The notes under the pieces: model-generated
The model's input: the letters and a program-made list of their open reading frames with translations, nothing else
What the model was told of the DNA's origin: nothing
Database searches by the model: none
Part shown: positions 19,236-28,850 of the stretch, one piece after another
How positions within the stretch are numbered: the first letter of the stretch is position 1
Layout of the letters: each line of letters starts with the position of its first letter
Made by a program: the position numbers and the translations under genes
From: Aliiroseovarius sp. F47248L
Lineage (GTDB): Bacteria; Pseudomonadota; Alphaproteobacteria; Rhodobacterales; Rhodobacteraceae
Direction of reading: 5' to 3'
Length of the DNA stretch: 64,000 nt
NCBI RefSeq assembly: GCF_023016085.1
Contig: NZ_JALKBF010000001.1
Location: 186,001-250,000, forward strand

Positions 19236-20264
19236 TCAATCCCCGTCACCAGCGCTGAACCCGGCATCAATGCCCAGAAACTCTCCGATTTCCTGGTCTA
19301 GCTGAAGCTTTAGATAGTCCAGTTTGGTTTGCAGCGCCTCCACGCGGATGCGCATCTGCGGATCGTCAAACGCCTCGGACAGTGGTGCTCCGATGGCTTG
19401 AATGCGCGTCTGAATATCCCGCGCGCTCTGTGTGACTTTGGCCCGTGTTGCGTCGGGGATGGTATCGGCAAAACCACTGTCGACAACTTCGATCAAGCCG
19501 TCGATCTGCGCGATCATGATGTCATTTGTTATACCGGATCGCCATGCTTCGGCCCGCGTGGGGAAGCTGCGATCATAGGTGCCGAGTGCACGCCCGATCC
19601 GGTGCTCGCGCAACCGCAGGATTGAAAAGTCCAGCGCTGTGATGATCTGGCGGGTAAACTCCTGATGTGACAGATAGACCGGATTGTCAGGACCCGCGTG
19701 TCTGACAAGGTCGGCCCAACCATCGGGCGCAAACCAGCCATCATAAAGTGCGTGTCCAATCTGGGCCAGATTTCCAGCCACACCGACAAGGGCCGGACAG
19801 GTCTGAACATCATCAAACAGCAGCCGCTCAAGCGCTGGCAAGCCTTGGGTGCCGGCGCTGGATGCGGCGATCACGGCAGGGATTGCCTGTTCGCCTTCCG
19901 GGCGCTTTAGAAGATCAGTCACCGCGCGACCGACAAAGTTCTTTTTGTCAGGAAAGAAATTGACCGTGAGTGCCGCTGCCTGGGTTTCGATTGGGCCGAA
20001 CTGATAGGCATCCAGCGGGGCCCATGCACGCCACGCATCTGCAAAAGCATCTTCGATCAAGGTGCGGTCAGCAGACGTTTCACAATATGCGGTTGCGGCG
20101 TCGAACAGGGAGGCAGTTTCGTCTTGAAACTTACCAAACTGATGTTCCAGAGCGGCAAGCATGCGGTCGGTCAATGCGTTGTAGTCGATGGCTGGGGTCT
20201 GGTCAGCAGCCCACAAAATCGAGGGCAAGATGCTGGCGGTTACAAAGGTTACTAGGTTTTTCAT
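19236..20264 (-). CDS. imelysin family periplasmic protein
   Basis: 342 residues starting at the ATG at 20264, which overlaps the di-heme gene's stop by four bases. A signal peptide (KNLVTFVTASILPSILWA) covers the first 19 residues. The segment DAWRAWAPLDAYQFGPIE near 65-80 matches the GxHxxE-like imelysin region in a diverged form with Q-F-G-P-I-E. The protein is helical throughout. Imelysins are linked to periplasmic iron binding (EfeO/IrpA relatives). Here it is the only imelysin in the cluster, although such clusters often contain two. Confidence 0.88.
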   Translation of the reverse strand: MKNLVTFVTASILPSILWAADQTPAIDYNALTDRMLAALEHQFGKFQDETASLFDAATAYCETSADRTLIEDAFADAWRAWAPLDAYQFGPIETQAAALTVNFFPDKKNFVGRAVTDLLKRPEGEQAIPAVIAASSAGTQGLPALERLLFDDVQTCPALVGVAGNLAQIGHALYDGWFAPDGWADLVRHAGPDNPVYLSHQEFTRQIITALDFSILRLREHRIGRALGTYDRSFPTRAEAWRSGITNDIMIAQIDGLIEVVDSGFADTIPDATRAKVTQSARDIQTRIQAIGAPLSEAFDDPQMRIRVEALQTKLDYLKLQLDQEIGEFLGIDAGFSAGDGD

Positions 20265-21751
20265 AGTGATTCCAAAAACGCGATCAGGGCAGCACGATCT
20301 TCCGAACCCAACAGGCGGGTGTTTTCGCGCGCTGTCGCAGCTTCGCCACCGTGCCACATAATTGCTTCTAACACTGTGCGCGCGCGTCCGTCGTGAAGAA
20401 AGCTCTTTTGTCCGCTGACCTGTTCGGTTCGCCCCAACCCCCACAAAGGCGCTGTGCGCCATTCCCGTCCCGTGGCGTGCCATTCCGGGCGGTGATCGGC
20501 CAATCCGTCGCCCATGTCGTGCAACAGCAGGTCTGTGAATGGCCAGATCAGCTGAAAGGACCGCACGGGATCGTCTGGCAATCGGTGTGTCACAAAGGCA
20601 GGCTGGTGGCAGTCTGCACAGCCCGATGAATGAAAGACAGACTTCCCTCTGAGAACCTGCGCATCATTTGCATTCGCGCGAACCGGAACCGCAAGATTGC
20701 CGGCGTAGAACGCCATGAGATCCAGCGCCGTGTCGCCAAGCTCCTGATTGTCCTGCGGGGCCGAATTGCCATTGCGTGCGGTGCGGCAGTTTGTCTGCTG
20801 CGCAGTGCAGTCGCCATACGGCGTGGGAAACAGAGTGCTGGACAGGCCAATATCGCCGTTCGCTGCGTCGGCGGTCTGCTGACGTATCGTAGGATTGCCC
20901 GCTTTGTGGCCAAACCGGCCCAGCATCCATTGATCAAATTCGCGCGACCAGACGCGGTTGGGGCGGCCGGAAATGCCGTCTTTGTCGGTGTCGACGGGGT
21001 CCGCATTTGCCAGAATGTCTGCTTCCGGGATCGCTTCCATTAATCCCAATCCGATCATTTGCGGCGCGATGCGCGGAGAGGTCATGGTAAGTTCGTTCAA
21101 TGGGCCTTGGCTGGATGACGCCAGCGTGTAGGTTGGGGCCTGCAACTCGACGACAAGACCGTCCGCCATGGTGACATGCTGGGTTTCGTAGTCAATGCGA
21201 AGTGAGCCTTCGGCCAAGTGCCCCGATATTGCTCGATCTTGAATTTGAGACCCGTAAAGGGGATCGGGATAGACTAGGCCATCCGAGGTAATTTGCGACA
21301 AACGTAGAACCAGACCGGGGGTCGGGTCATTAGGGTCTTCTGGTGGATGACCTCGCCCATCATTGATGTGACAGGCGGAACAGGCACGGGCGTTGTAAAG
21401 TGGGCCAAGTCCGTCCGATGAAATGGTCGAAGCGGGCCCCTGGACCCAGAGCTTTTCGAACAGAGCCTCGCCCAGCCTGAAATCCAGCGCCTGTATGGCT
21501 GTCAGCCCTGACGCTGGTTCCGAAAACGGTGCATGAACCGGAGGAGACATCGCGGTGGCTGCACCTGCAGATCGGCTTTCGTAGGGCGAACCTTTATGAA
21601 GGTCAGACGCGACTGCGGCGTCAATCCGCAGTTTCTCAGCTTCGGTGCGGGGGATGGGGGCAAGATGCGGCTCACCCCAGGGGGGCAAATCATCAGCCAT
21701 CGCAACGTGGCCACCAATAATGAAAAGCACCAGACAAAGCGGGCCGCGCAT
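20261..21751 (-). CDS. di-heme oxidoreductase family protein (thiol oxidoreductase-like, periplasmic)
   Basis: 496 residues with an N-terminal signal (LCLVLFIIGGHVAMA). Two c-type haem sites are visible: CSACH near residue 125 and CADCH near residue 370. The long central region carries TSPRIAPQMIGLGLMEAIPE, DTDKDGISGRPN and RFGHKAGNPTIRQQ. A good ribosome binding site (AGGAG) precedes the ATG. The protein would act in the periplasm as an electron carrier or oxidoreductase. The coupling to imelysin suggests iron oxidation or acquisition, which is inference from context. Confidence 0.9.
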   Translation of the reverse strand: MRGPLCLVLFIIGGHVAMADDLPPWGEPHLAPIPRTEAEKLRIDAAVASDLHKGSPYESRSAGAATAMSPPVHAPFSEPASGLTAIQALDFRLGEALFEKLWVQGPASTISSDGLGPLYNARACSACHINDGRGHPPEDPNDPTPGLVLRLSQITSDGLVYPDPLYGSQIQDRAISGHLAEGSLRIDYETQHVTMADGLVVELQAPTYTLASSSQGPLNELTMTSPRIAPQMIGLGLMEAIPEADILANADPVDTDKDGISGRPNRVWSREFDQWMLGRFGHKAGNPTIRQQTADAANGDIGLSSTLFPTPYGDCTAQQTNCRTARNGNSAPQDNQELGDTALDLMAFYAGNLAVPVRANANDAQVLRGKSVFHSSGCADCHQPAFVTHRLPDDPVRSFQLIWPFTDLLLHDMGDGLADHRPEWHATGREWRTAPLWGLGRTEQVSGQKSFLHDGRARTVLEAIMWHGGEAATARENTRLLGSEDRAALIAFLESL

Positions 21752-21844
21752 CTCAGGCTCCTATAGAATGCGCCCCGTTTGTATTGCGGCAAGCCGATAA
21801 GGTAAAGTGACTCTGATAAAAATAGTCGGGATTATCTTGCTTCG

Positions 21845-22285
21845 CTACAGCTTCGCGTTTTTGCGCACAAAGGCTTCGATTGCATTGGCTGGAATCGCCC
21901 CGGCATGACGCGCAATTTCTTTACCGTTTTGATACAGGATTAGTGCGGGAATGCCTCGAATGTTGTTTTTCACAGACACTTTGGGGTGGTCTTCCGTGTT
22001 GATCTTCGCGAACCGGGCTTGCGGAGACATCGACCGGGCGGCCTGCGCAAAGGCTGGGGCCATCGACCGACACGGGCCACACCACGGAGCCCAGAAATCC
22101 ACCAACAAAGGCGTGTAATCGTTCTTGGCGGCTTTGGACAACGTGGCGGGATCCAACTCACGCACCTTGCCGTCGTTCAGTTTTGCGCCGCACGTGCCGC
22201 ATTTGGGGCCAGCGCCCAGCTTATCGGTTGGCACACGGTTTACGCTGCCGCATTCAAGGCAGGTCAATTTGGCTGAGCTGGACAT
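21845..22285 (-). CDS. trxC: thioredoxin 2 (zinc-ribbon thioredoxin)
   Basis: 146 residues from the ATG at 22285, which has AAAGGAG about seven bases upstream. An N-terminal zinc ribbon uses C9, C12, C29 and C32. The redox centre W68-C-G-P-C72 lies in DFWAPWCGPCRSMAP. The cis-proline region is RGIPALILYQNGKE. TrxC is a cytosolic disulfide reductant typically induced by oxidative stress. It lies 61 bases downstream of the Lrp-family gene on the same strand. Confidence 0.95.
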   Translation of the reverse strand: MSSSAKLTCLECGSVNRVPTDKLGAGPKCGTCGAKLNDGKVRELDPATLSKAAKNDYTPLLVDFWAPWCGPCRSMAPAFAQAARSMSPQARFAKINTEDHPKVSVKNNIRGIPALILYQNGKEIARHAGAIPANAIEAFVRKNAKL

Positions 22286-22346
22286 CGGGTGCTCCTTTGA
22301 ATTCTGTAAGTTGCATATGATAGTGGCAGCTGCAGTCGTCAAGAGA

Positions 22347-22772
22347 TCAAACCGTGCTAAGCAGAATGCTGGTTTCACTGTTGGTGATACCCTCGACAAC
22401 CCTCACATCGCGCAGCACCCGATCAAAATCCGTCAGACTTTCGGCGGTTAACTGTGCCACTAGGTCCCATTTCCCGTTTGTCGAGTGCAAACTGCGCAGC
22501 TCTGGCAACCCGCGTAGTCGCTTTATAACGGCAGTGGTGGATCGCCCAGACACTTCGATCATCATGATTGCATGAACGCCGTCAGGGCCATGGTCCTGTC
22601 GTGCGCGAATCGTGAAGCCCAGAACCGCGCCGCTGTCCAATAGACGGTCAAGGCGTGCCTGCACCGTGGCGCGTGACACACCGAGTATTTCGGCCAGTTT
22701 TGAGATAGGCGCGCGGCCATCTTCACGCAAGATTGCGATCAGGTTGCGATCAAGGTCGTCAAAAATATGCAT
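22347..22772 (-). CDS. Lrp/AsnC family transcriptional regulator
   Basis: 141 residues. The N-terminal helix-turn-helix (RNLIAILREDGRAPISKLAEI through SRATVQARLDRLLDSG) is followed by the RAM ligand-binding domain (HAIMMIEVSGRSTTAVIKRL and SLHSTNGKWDLVAQL). It is divergent from ctlX-arginase-ocd, so it probably controls that pathway in response to an amino acid such as arginine, ornithine or citrulline. Its start codon sits inside a 12-bp motif repeated in inverted orientation in front of ctlX, which points to autoregulation. Confidence 0.95.
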   Translation of the reverse strand: MHIFDDLDRNLIAILREDGRAPISKLAEILGVSRATVQARLDRLLDSGAVLGFTIRARQDHGPDGVHAIMMIEVSGRSTTAVIKRLRGLPELRSLHSTNGKWDLVAQLTAESLTDFDRVLRDVRVVEGITNSETSILLSTV

Positions 22773-22867
22773 AACATTTTGCTAAGTGAAATAACCAAAT
22801 ATGACAAGCAATTGTGTAATCATTTATAGTTATGCATATTATTTTTTAAAACATGAAGATGTTATGC
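22764..22867. promoter_or_regulatory. putative operator cluster between the Lrp-family gene and ctlX
   Basis: A 12-bp sequence, AATATGCATAAC (22764-22775), recurs as its exact reverse complement GTTATGCATATT at 22829-22840. A third partial copy, GTTATGC, lies at 22861-22867. The first copy overlaps the regulator's start codon (22770-22772). The DNA between is very AT-rich, as in many Lrp-type sites. Autoregulation plus control of ctlX is inferred. No binding data are available. Confidence 0.6.
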
Positions 22868-22896
22868 TTGGATATTCAAATTGTTCCGAGACCCAG

Positions 22897-23853
22897 ATGC
22901 CACAATCTTCACTCCAGGCGCCAAGCGCTGTGATCATGATCCGCCCTCATCATTTCCACCCGAATGCCGAAACGGCGCGGGACAATGGGTTTCAAACGGA
23001 TGCACCTGCGAATGCCGCTGAAAAATTGGCCAAGCAGGCACAGTCCGAGATCACAATGGCAGTGCAGACGTTACGCGAAGCGGGCGTTCAGGTTCACCTG
23101 TTTGATGATCCACGCGATGACCGCCCGGACGCTGTGTTTCCGAACAACTGGTTTTCGACCCATCCCGGCGGGCATGTCGCTGTGTATCCAATGTATTCGC
23201 CGAACCGCCGGATCGAGCGGCGGTCTGATGTGCTTGAATTGCTCAAGCAACGTTATCGGGTACAGGACATCATCGATTATTCCGGGCTGGAGCAGGATGG
23301 GCTGTTTCTGGAAGGCACAGGAGCGATGGTTCTGGATCATGTTGAACGCGTCGCCTATGCTGCCCGGTCCAAACGTACCAGCGAAGTGCTGCTGGAACGG
23401 TTCTGCACACATTTCAACTATGAGCCCATGGTGTTTGATGCCTATGACGCTGCCGGTCTGCCGATCTATCATACTAATGTGTTGATGTGCATTGGTACCG
23501 ACGTAGCGTTGATCGGGCTGGAAACGATTCACAATGCCGTGCGTCGCGAAGAACTGCGCGAGCGCTTGGCGCAAGGGGACCGCGATATCGTTGAACTGAC
23601 ACAGGATCAGATTGCAAATTTCGCAGGCAATGCGATTGAGTTGCAAGGGCGGGACGGTCGCCTATTGGCCATGTCAACGCGCGCTGCAAATGCCCTGTCT
23701 CCCACGCAACGCCAAAGAATCGAAGCGCATTTGAAGATATTGCCGCTGGAAATCCCTACAATCGAAATGGCGGGAGGGTCCGTGCGTTGCACCATTGCTG
23801 GAATCCACCTAAGCCCGCGTCCGCAATCCAACCCGGAAGGAGAGGCCCAATGA
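22897..23853 (+). CDS. ctlX: citrulline utilization hydrolase CtlX-like amidinotransferase-fold enzyme
   Basis: 318 residues from the ATG at 22897. Upstream in-frame ATGs would run back through the AT-rich operator region and are not favoured. Family motifs are SAVIMIRPHHFHPN at the N terminus, the acidic DAVFPNNWFSTHPGGHVAVYPM near residue 75, the histidine region YHTNVLMCIG, and the catalytic cysteine C298 in GGSVRCTIAG. The relatives are arginine deiminase/DDAH-type guanidino-modifying enzymes. CtlX is understood to hydrolyse citrulline to ornithine. Operon partners arginase and ornithine cyclodeaminase support this. Confidence 0.88.
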   Translation: MPQSSLQAPSAVIMIRPHHFHPNAETARDNGFQTDAPANAAEKLAKQAQSEITMAVQTLREAGVQVHLFDDPRDDRPDAVFPNNWFSTHPGGHVAVYPMYSPNRRIERRSDVLELLKQRYRVQDIIDYSGLEQDGLFLEGTGAMVLDHVERVAYAARSKRTSEVLLERFCTHFNYEPMVFDAYDAAGLPIYHTNVLMCIGTDVALIGLETIHNAVRREELRERLAQGDRDIVELTQDQIANFAGNAIELQGRDGRLLAMSTRAANALSPTQRQRIEAHLKILPLEIPTIEMAGGSVRCTIAGIHLSPRPQSNPEGEAQ

Positions 23854-24779
23854 CCAACATCCATCTGCTAGGTGCCCCAATAGAAGAAGGTGCTGGTCGT
23901 CGCGGCTGCATCATGGGGCCAGCGGCCTATCGTACTGCCGGTTTGGCTGAGGAACTGTCGTCGCTGGGCCACGAGGTCACCGATCTGGGCGACGCGCAAC
24001 GCGATGAGGTTGGCGCGATTGAAACCGAACACACTCACCTGAAATTCCTACCGCAAGTTGCGGGTTGGGTACGCAGCCTGCACCGCCACGCCTATGATCT
24101 GGCAAAGCAGGATGTGTTACCAATCTATCTGGGTGGTGATCATGCGTTGTCGATGGGCACCGTAACCGGCCACGTCGCCGCCGCAGCCGAAATGGGGCGC
24201 CCACAATTCGTCTTGTGGCTGGATGCACATTCCGATTTCAATGTCCCCGCGTCCTCGCCCAGCGGCAACATCCATGGCATGCCGGTGGCGTTTGCTTGCG
24301 GGTTGGAGGGGTTCCCCGACATGTTAGGCAAACCCTTGCCTGCGCCGTTGGATCCGCAAAAGGTCTGCATGATCGGACTAAGGTCCGTGGACGGGATGGA
24401 GCGGGATTTGCTGCAAGCTTCAGGCGCACATGCTTATGACATGCGGGCCATTGACGAACACGGTATGGCCAAGCTTCTGTTGCCGTTTCTGGATCGCGTC
24501 GCGCAGGCCAACGGTCTGCTGCACGTCAGCCTTGATGTGGATTTCATTGAACCAGATATCGCACCCGCTGTCGGCACCACGGTTCCCGGTGGCGCCACAT
24601 TCCGCGAGGCGCATCACATCATGGAAATGCTGCATGACAGTGGGCTTGTCAGTTCGCTTGATCTGGTCGAACTGAACCCGTTTCTTGACGACCGTGGTCG
24701 CACCGCCCGGTTGATGGTCGACCTGACCGCGAGCCTGTTTGGCCGGCGCGTTCTGGATCGCCGCACACAAAGTTACTGA
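23850..24779 (+). CDS. rocF: arginase
   Basis: 309 residues. The start overlaps the ctlX stop (ATGA) with GGAAGGAGAGG just upstream, so the longer upstream frame is not used. The manganese-site motifs are GGDHALSMGTVTGH near residue 100, WLDAHSDFNVP near 126 and SLDVDFIEPDIAPAVGTTVPGG near 228. It hydrolyses arginine to ornithine and urea, feeding the ornithine cyclodeaminase encoded next. Confidence 0.95.
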   Translation: MTNIHLLGAPIEEGAGRRGCIMGPAAYRTAGLAEELSSLGHEVTDLGDAQRDEVGAIETEHTHLKFLPQVAGWVRSLHRHAYDLAKQDVLPIYLGGDHALSMGTVTGHVAAAAEMGRPQFVLWLDAHSDFNVPASSPSGNIHGMPVAFACGLEGFPDMLGKPLPAPLDPQKVCMIGLRSVDGMERDLLQASGAHAYDMRAIDEHGMAKLLLPFLDRVAQANGLLHVSLDVDFIEPDIAPAVGTTVPGGATFREAHHIMEMLHDSGLVSSLDLVELNPFLDDRGRTARLMVDLTASLFGRRVLDRRTQSY

Positions 24780-24797
24780 TCGTCGAAAGGACTTCCC

Positions 24798-25847
24798 ATG
24801 CCTCCACTACCTTCTGAACTTGCTTATGTGCCTTTCGTGTCGGTTGAACACATGATGGGACTTGTCCACCATATCGGCATCGAGAAAGTGCTGATCGAAC
24901 TCGCTGACGAAATCGAAGCCGATTTCAAACGGTGGGAGTTGTTTGACAAAACCCCACGCGTGGCCAGCCACTCTGACGTAGGGGTGATTGAGCTTATGCC
25001 GACTTCGGATGGCGAGATGTATGGCTTTAAATACGTGAACGGCCACCCCAAAAACACCAAAGAAGGGCTGCAAACTGTTACGGCTTTCGGTCTGCTGGCC
25101 GATGTGAACAGCGGCTATCCCAAGCTGCTCAGCGAAATGACAGTGCTGACTGCACTGCGCACAGCGGCGACCTCTGCGATGGTTGGTAAGCATCTGGCCC
25201 CAAAAGGTGCGACCACGATGGCGATGATCGGCAATGGTGCGCAATCGGAATTCCAGTGCCTGGCCTTCAAGGCGATCTGTGGCATCGACACGGTGCGTCT
25301 TTACGACATTGATCCGGCAGCGACCGCGAAATGCGCGCGAAACCTTCAAGGACAAGGCCTGACCGTGGTACCGTGCAAGACAGGCGAAGAAAGCATGGAA
25401 GGCGCACAAATCATCACGACCTGCACCGCAGATAAGCAGTATGCGACCATTCTGACCGACAACATGATTGGTGAGGGGGTGCATATCAACGCTATCGGCG
25501 GAGACTGCCCGGGTAAGACCGAACTTCACCGCGATATCCTGCTGCGCTCAAACATCTTCGTGGAATATCCCGAACAGACATGGATTGAGGGTGAAATTCA
25601 GCAACTGGATAAAGATCATCAGATTACCGAGCTGTGGCAGGTGATCACCGGTCAGGCAGCGGGTCGTCGTACCGACAAAGAAATCACATTGTTCGACAGT
25701 GTCGGTTTCGCAATCGAGGATTTCTCGGCTTTGCGCTACATCCTCAAGTCGATCGAAGGTACAGAGTTCTTCACCCAGCTTGATATGCTGGCAGACCCGG
25801 ATGACCCGCGCGATCTGTTCGGAATGCTGGAGCGGTCGAAAGCCTAA
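24798..25847 (+). CDS. ornithine cyclodeaminase
   Basis: 349 residues of the mu-crystallin/ornithine cyclodeaminase family. Visible features are EVTVLTALRTAATSAM-type sequence near residue 115, the nucleotide loop MIGNGAQSEFQCLAFKAI near 140 and the active-site HINAIGGDCPGKTELHRDIL near 230. The enzyme turns ornithine into proline and ammonia using NAD. It closes the ctlX-arginase-ocd operon 18 bases after arginase, with AAAGGA ahead of its ATG. A terminator follows. Confidence 0.95.
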   Translation: MPPLPSELAYVPFVSVEHMMGLVHHIGIEKVLIELADEIEADFKRWELFDKTPRVASHSDVGVIELMPTSDGEMYGFKYVNGHPKNTKEGLQTVTAFGLLADVNSGYPKLLSEMTVLTALRTAATSAMVGKHLAPKGATTMAMIGNGAQSEFQCLAFKAICGIDTVRLYDIDPAATAKCARNLQGQGLTVVPCKTGEESMEGAQIITTCTADKQYATILTDNMIGEGVHINAIGGDCPGKTELHRDILLRSNIFVEYPEQTWIEGEIQQLDKDHQITELWQVITGQAAGRRTDKEITLFDSVGFAIEDFSALRYILKSIEGTEFFTQLDMLADPDDPRDLFGMLERSKA

Positions 25848-25865
25848 GATACTGAAAGAAAAACT

Positions 25866-25899
25866 ACGGGCGATGGATCACTCCACCGCCCGTTTTTTG
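25866..25899. terminator. bidirectional rho-independent terminator between ocd and gcvP
   Basis: A 12-bp stem with one mismatch (25866-25877 with 25882-25893, core ACGGGCG / CGCCCGT) and a TCAC loop is followed by six Ts on the plus strand. An A-rich run just before the stem gives a T tract on the minus strand. It can therefore end both the ornithine operon and the convergent gcv operon. Confidence 0.92.
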
Positions 25900-25918
25900 T
25901 TCGTAGGTTTCGCGATGC

Positions 25919-28765
25919 TCAGCTTTCGTCGGCATAGTCCGCCAAAGGCGGGCAGGTGCAGACCAGATGACGGTCGCCATAGGCGTTGTCCACTCGGTTG
26001 ACCGGCGACCAGTATTTGTCCACCCGGAAGCTGCCCGCCGGGAAACACCCCTGTTCGCGCGTGTAAGGACGATCCCATTCACCCACGAGGTCGACATAGG
26101 TATGCGGTGCGTTCTTCAGCGGGTTGTTTTCCGGGTCGATCTTACCGTCTTCGATCTCGCGAATTTCTTCACGGATCGCCAGCATAGCGTCGCAGAAGCG
26201 ATCCAATTCGGCTTTGGTCTCGGACTCGGTCGGTTCAATCATCAACGTGCCTGCCACCGGCCAGCTCATCGTCGGTGCGTGAAAGCCGTTGTCGATCAGT
26301 CGCTTGGCGATGTCATCAACGGTAACGCCCGCGCTGTCAGCATAGGGGCGCGTGTCGATGATGCACTCATGCGCCACACGGCCATTGTTCCCGGTGAACA
26401 ACACGTCGAACGCGCCTTTCAGTCGGGCAGCAATATAGTTGCCGTTCAGGATTGCTACCTTTGTGGCTTGCGTCAGGCCATCGCCGCCCATCATCAGGAC
26501 ATACGCCCAGCTGATCGGCAGGATCGAACCTGAACCGAAGGGTGCTGCAGACACCGCGCCCTCTTCCCCGATCAGCCCATTGCCCGGCAGGTGCGGCGCA
26601 AGATGTGCTTTGACCCCAATCGGGCCCATGCCGGGGCCACCGCCGCCATGCGGAATTGCGAAGGTCTTGTGCAGGTTCAGGTGGCTGACATCGCCGCCAA
26701 TCTCGCCGAGTTTGGACAGGCCGACCATGGCGTTCAGGTTGGCACCGTCGATATACACCTGCCCACCGTGATCATGCACAATCTGGCATACTTCACGCAC
26801 CGTGGCTTCGAACACACCGTGGGTCGAAGGATAGGTGATCATGCACGCGGCCAGCTTGTCGCCTGCCGCTTCTGCCTTGGCGCGGAAATCTTCAAGGTCG
26901 ATATCCCCGTTCGCCGCCGACTTTACCACAACCACATCCATATCAACCATGTGTGCCGAGGCCGGGTTCGTCCCGTGCGCGGAAATTGGGATCAGGCAGA
27001 TGTTGCGATCGCCCTGCCCATTGGCGCGGTGATAGGCCTGAATGGTCAAAAGCCCTGCATATTCGCCCTGTGCGCCCGAGTTGGGTTGCATCGACATATC
27101 GTCATAACCAGTGATCAAGCATAGCTTTTGCTTCAGATCCTCGATCATCTCGGCGTAGCCTTCGACCTGATCTTCAGGTGCCATCGGATGGATATAGGCA
27201 AACTCGCGCCATGAAATCGGCATCATCTCTGCCGCCGCGTTCAATTTCATGGTGCACGACCCCAAGGGGATCATGGCGCGATCAAGGGCCAGATCGCGAT
27301 CCGCCAAACGACGCATATAGCGCATCATTTCGGTTTCCGCCCGGTTCATGTGGAACACGGGGTGGGTCAGATACTCGGACGTGCGCAGGCTGTCGTCTGG
27401 CAGACGATATTCGTTGTCGCTGTCGTCATAGTTGCGGGTGATGCCAAAGGCGCGCCAGACACCTTCAATCACTGCGGGGCGGGTGGCTTCATCCAGTGTG
27501 ATGCCTACATATTCGCTGTCGACGGGACGCAGGTTGATGCCTTCCTCGCGCGCCGATTTCAGTACGGTGTTCTGAAGCGCACCCACATGTACGGTGATCG
27601 TATCGAAGAAGTGTTTCGAGGTGATGGTGAATCCCGCATCCTCAAGCCCTTTGGCTAGACGAACGGTTTTCAGATGCACGTCCTGCGCGATGGCTTTCAG
27701 GCCTTCGGGACCGTGGAACACCGCATAGAATCCTGCCATCACTGCCAGCAGCGCTTGCGCCGTACAGACGTTCGAAGTCGCTTTTTCGCGGCGGATGTGT
27801 TGCTCGCGGGTTTGCAGCGACAGCCGGTAGGCCTGATTGCCGCGCGCATCGACAGACACTCCAATCAAACGACCCGGCATGTTACGTTTATGCTTGTCGG
27901 CAGTTGCCATGTAAGCCGCGTGCGGACCACCAAAGCCCATTGGCACGCCAAAGCGCTGTGATGATCCGACGGCGATGTCGGCCCCCATCGCGCCCGGTTC
28001 TTTCAAAACCGTCAGAGCCAGCGGATCGGCAGACACGATACCAACGGCGCTTGCTGCGTGCAGGGCGGTGATCTGGTCGGTGAAGTCACTGACGCGGCCA
28101 TAGGTGCCGGGATACTGGAAGATCGCGCCGAAGACGTCGTCCGCGACAAGATCTTTCTCGGGGTCACCGATGACGATCTCGATGCCAAGGGGAGCCGCGC
28201 GGGTTTTCATCACCGCGATGTTTTGCGGATGACAACCTTCGTCGACGAAGAACTTGGTTGCTTTCGATTTGGCGATACGCTGCCCCATAGTCATGGCTTC
28301 AGCACAGGCGGTGGCTTCGTCCAGCAACGATGCGTTGGCTATTTCCAGCCCAGTCAGATCTGAAATCATGGTCTGGAAGTTCAACAGTGCCTCAAGACGT
28401 CCTTGCGAAATCTCGGGCTGATAGGGTGTGTAAGCTGTGTACCACGCAGGGTTTTCCAGAATGTTGCGTTGGATCGCAGGTGGAGTGACGGTGCCGTGAT
28501 ACCCCTGACCAAGCAGTGAACGCATGACCACGTTCTTCGCCGCAACATAACGCATCTTGTGCAGTGCTTCGCGTTCGGACAAGGCCGGACCCCAGTCAAG
28601 CGCTTCATTCTGTCGAATGCTATCGGGCATGGTCTGGCTGATCAGATCGTCCAGATCCTTAACGCCGACGGTTTCGAACATCTCATCCATTTCGGTGGGC
28701 GAGGGGCCAATATGGCGGCGGTTGGCGAAGTCATAAGGTTTGTAACCAGTTGGCGCGAAGGGCAT
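25919..28765 (-). CDS. gcvP: glycine dehydrogenase (aminomethyl-transferring), P-protein
   Basis: 948 residues, the single-chain form with fused alpha and beta halves. The N-terminal half has [18 protein letters not shown], and the PLP-binding lysine lies in [19 protein letters not shown] near residue 700. It decarboxylates glycine and passes the aminomethyl group to the lipoyl arm of GcvH. It is the last gene of gcvT-gcvH-gcvP, with GGAGAAAG ahead of its ATG. An intergenic hairpin separates it from gcvH. Confidence 0.97.
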   Translation of the reverse strand: MPFAPTGYKPYDFANRRHIGPSPTEMDEMFETVGVKDLDDLISQTMPDSIRQNEALDWGPALSEREALHKMRYVAAKNVVMRSLLGQGYHGTVTPPAIQRNILENPAWYTAYTPYQPEISQGRLEALLNFQTMISDLTGLEIANASLLDEATACAEAMTMGQRIAKSKATKFFVDEGCHPQNIAVMKTRAAPLGIEIVIGDPEKDLVADDVFGAIFQYPGTYGRVSDFTDQITALHAASAVGIVSADPLALTVLKEPGAMGADIAVGSSQRFGVPMGFGGPHAAYMATADKHKRNMPGRLIGVSVDARGNQAYRLSLQTREQHIRREKATSNVCTAQALLAVMAGFYAVFHGPEGLKAIAQDVHLKTVRLAKGLEDAGFTITSKHFFDTITVHVGALQNTVLKSAREEGINLRPVDSEYVGITLDEATRPAVIEGVWRAFGITRNYDDSDNEYRLPDDSLRTSEYLTHPVFHMNRAETEMMRYMRRLADRDLALDRAMIPLGSCTMKLNAAAEMMPISWREFAYIHPMAPEDQVEGYAEMIEDLKQKLCLITGYDDMSMQPNSGAQGEYAGLLTIQAYHRANGQGDRNICLIPISAHGTNPASAHMVDMDVVVVKSAANGDIDLEDFRAKAEAAGDKLAACMITYPSTHGVFEATVREVCQIVHDHGGQVYIDGANLNAMVGLSKLGEIGGDVSHLNLHKTFAIPHGGGGPGMGPIGVKAHLAPHLPGNGLIGEEGAVSAAPFGSGSILPISWAYVLMMGGDGLTQATKVAILNGNYIAARLKGAFDVLFTGNNGRVAHECIIDTRPYADSAGVTVDDIAKRLIDNGFHAPTMSWPVAGTLMIEPTESETKAELDRFCDAMLAIREEIREIEDGKIDPENNPLKNAPHTYVDLVGEWDRPYTREQGCFPAGSFRVDKYWSPVNRVDNAYGDRHLVCTCPPLADYADES

Positions 28766-28797
28766 GGGCTTTCTCCATACGGGGGCGTGACAGTCGG

Positions 28798-28819
28798 GCG
28801 GGGGTAGTCAAGCCCCCGC
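28798..28819 (-). other. hairpin between gcvH and gcvP
   Basis: GCGGGGG and CCCCCGC form a perfect 7-bp stem with an 8-base loop in the 85-base gap between gcvH and gcvP. No T run follows in either direction, so it is not a normal terminator. It could protect the upstream mRNA 3' end or cause differential expression of gcvTH and gcvP. This is a guess from position. Confidence 0.45.
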
Positions 28820-28850
28820 GCAGGTTGTTCAATTGGGCAAGGCCCGAGGT

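Noticed and set aside
20265..20483. 73-residue extension of the imelysin into the di-heme gene
   Set aside because: ATG 20264 begins a clean signal peptide and overlaps the upstream stop by four bases.
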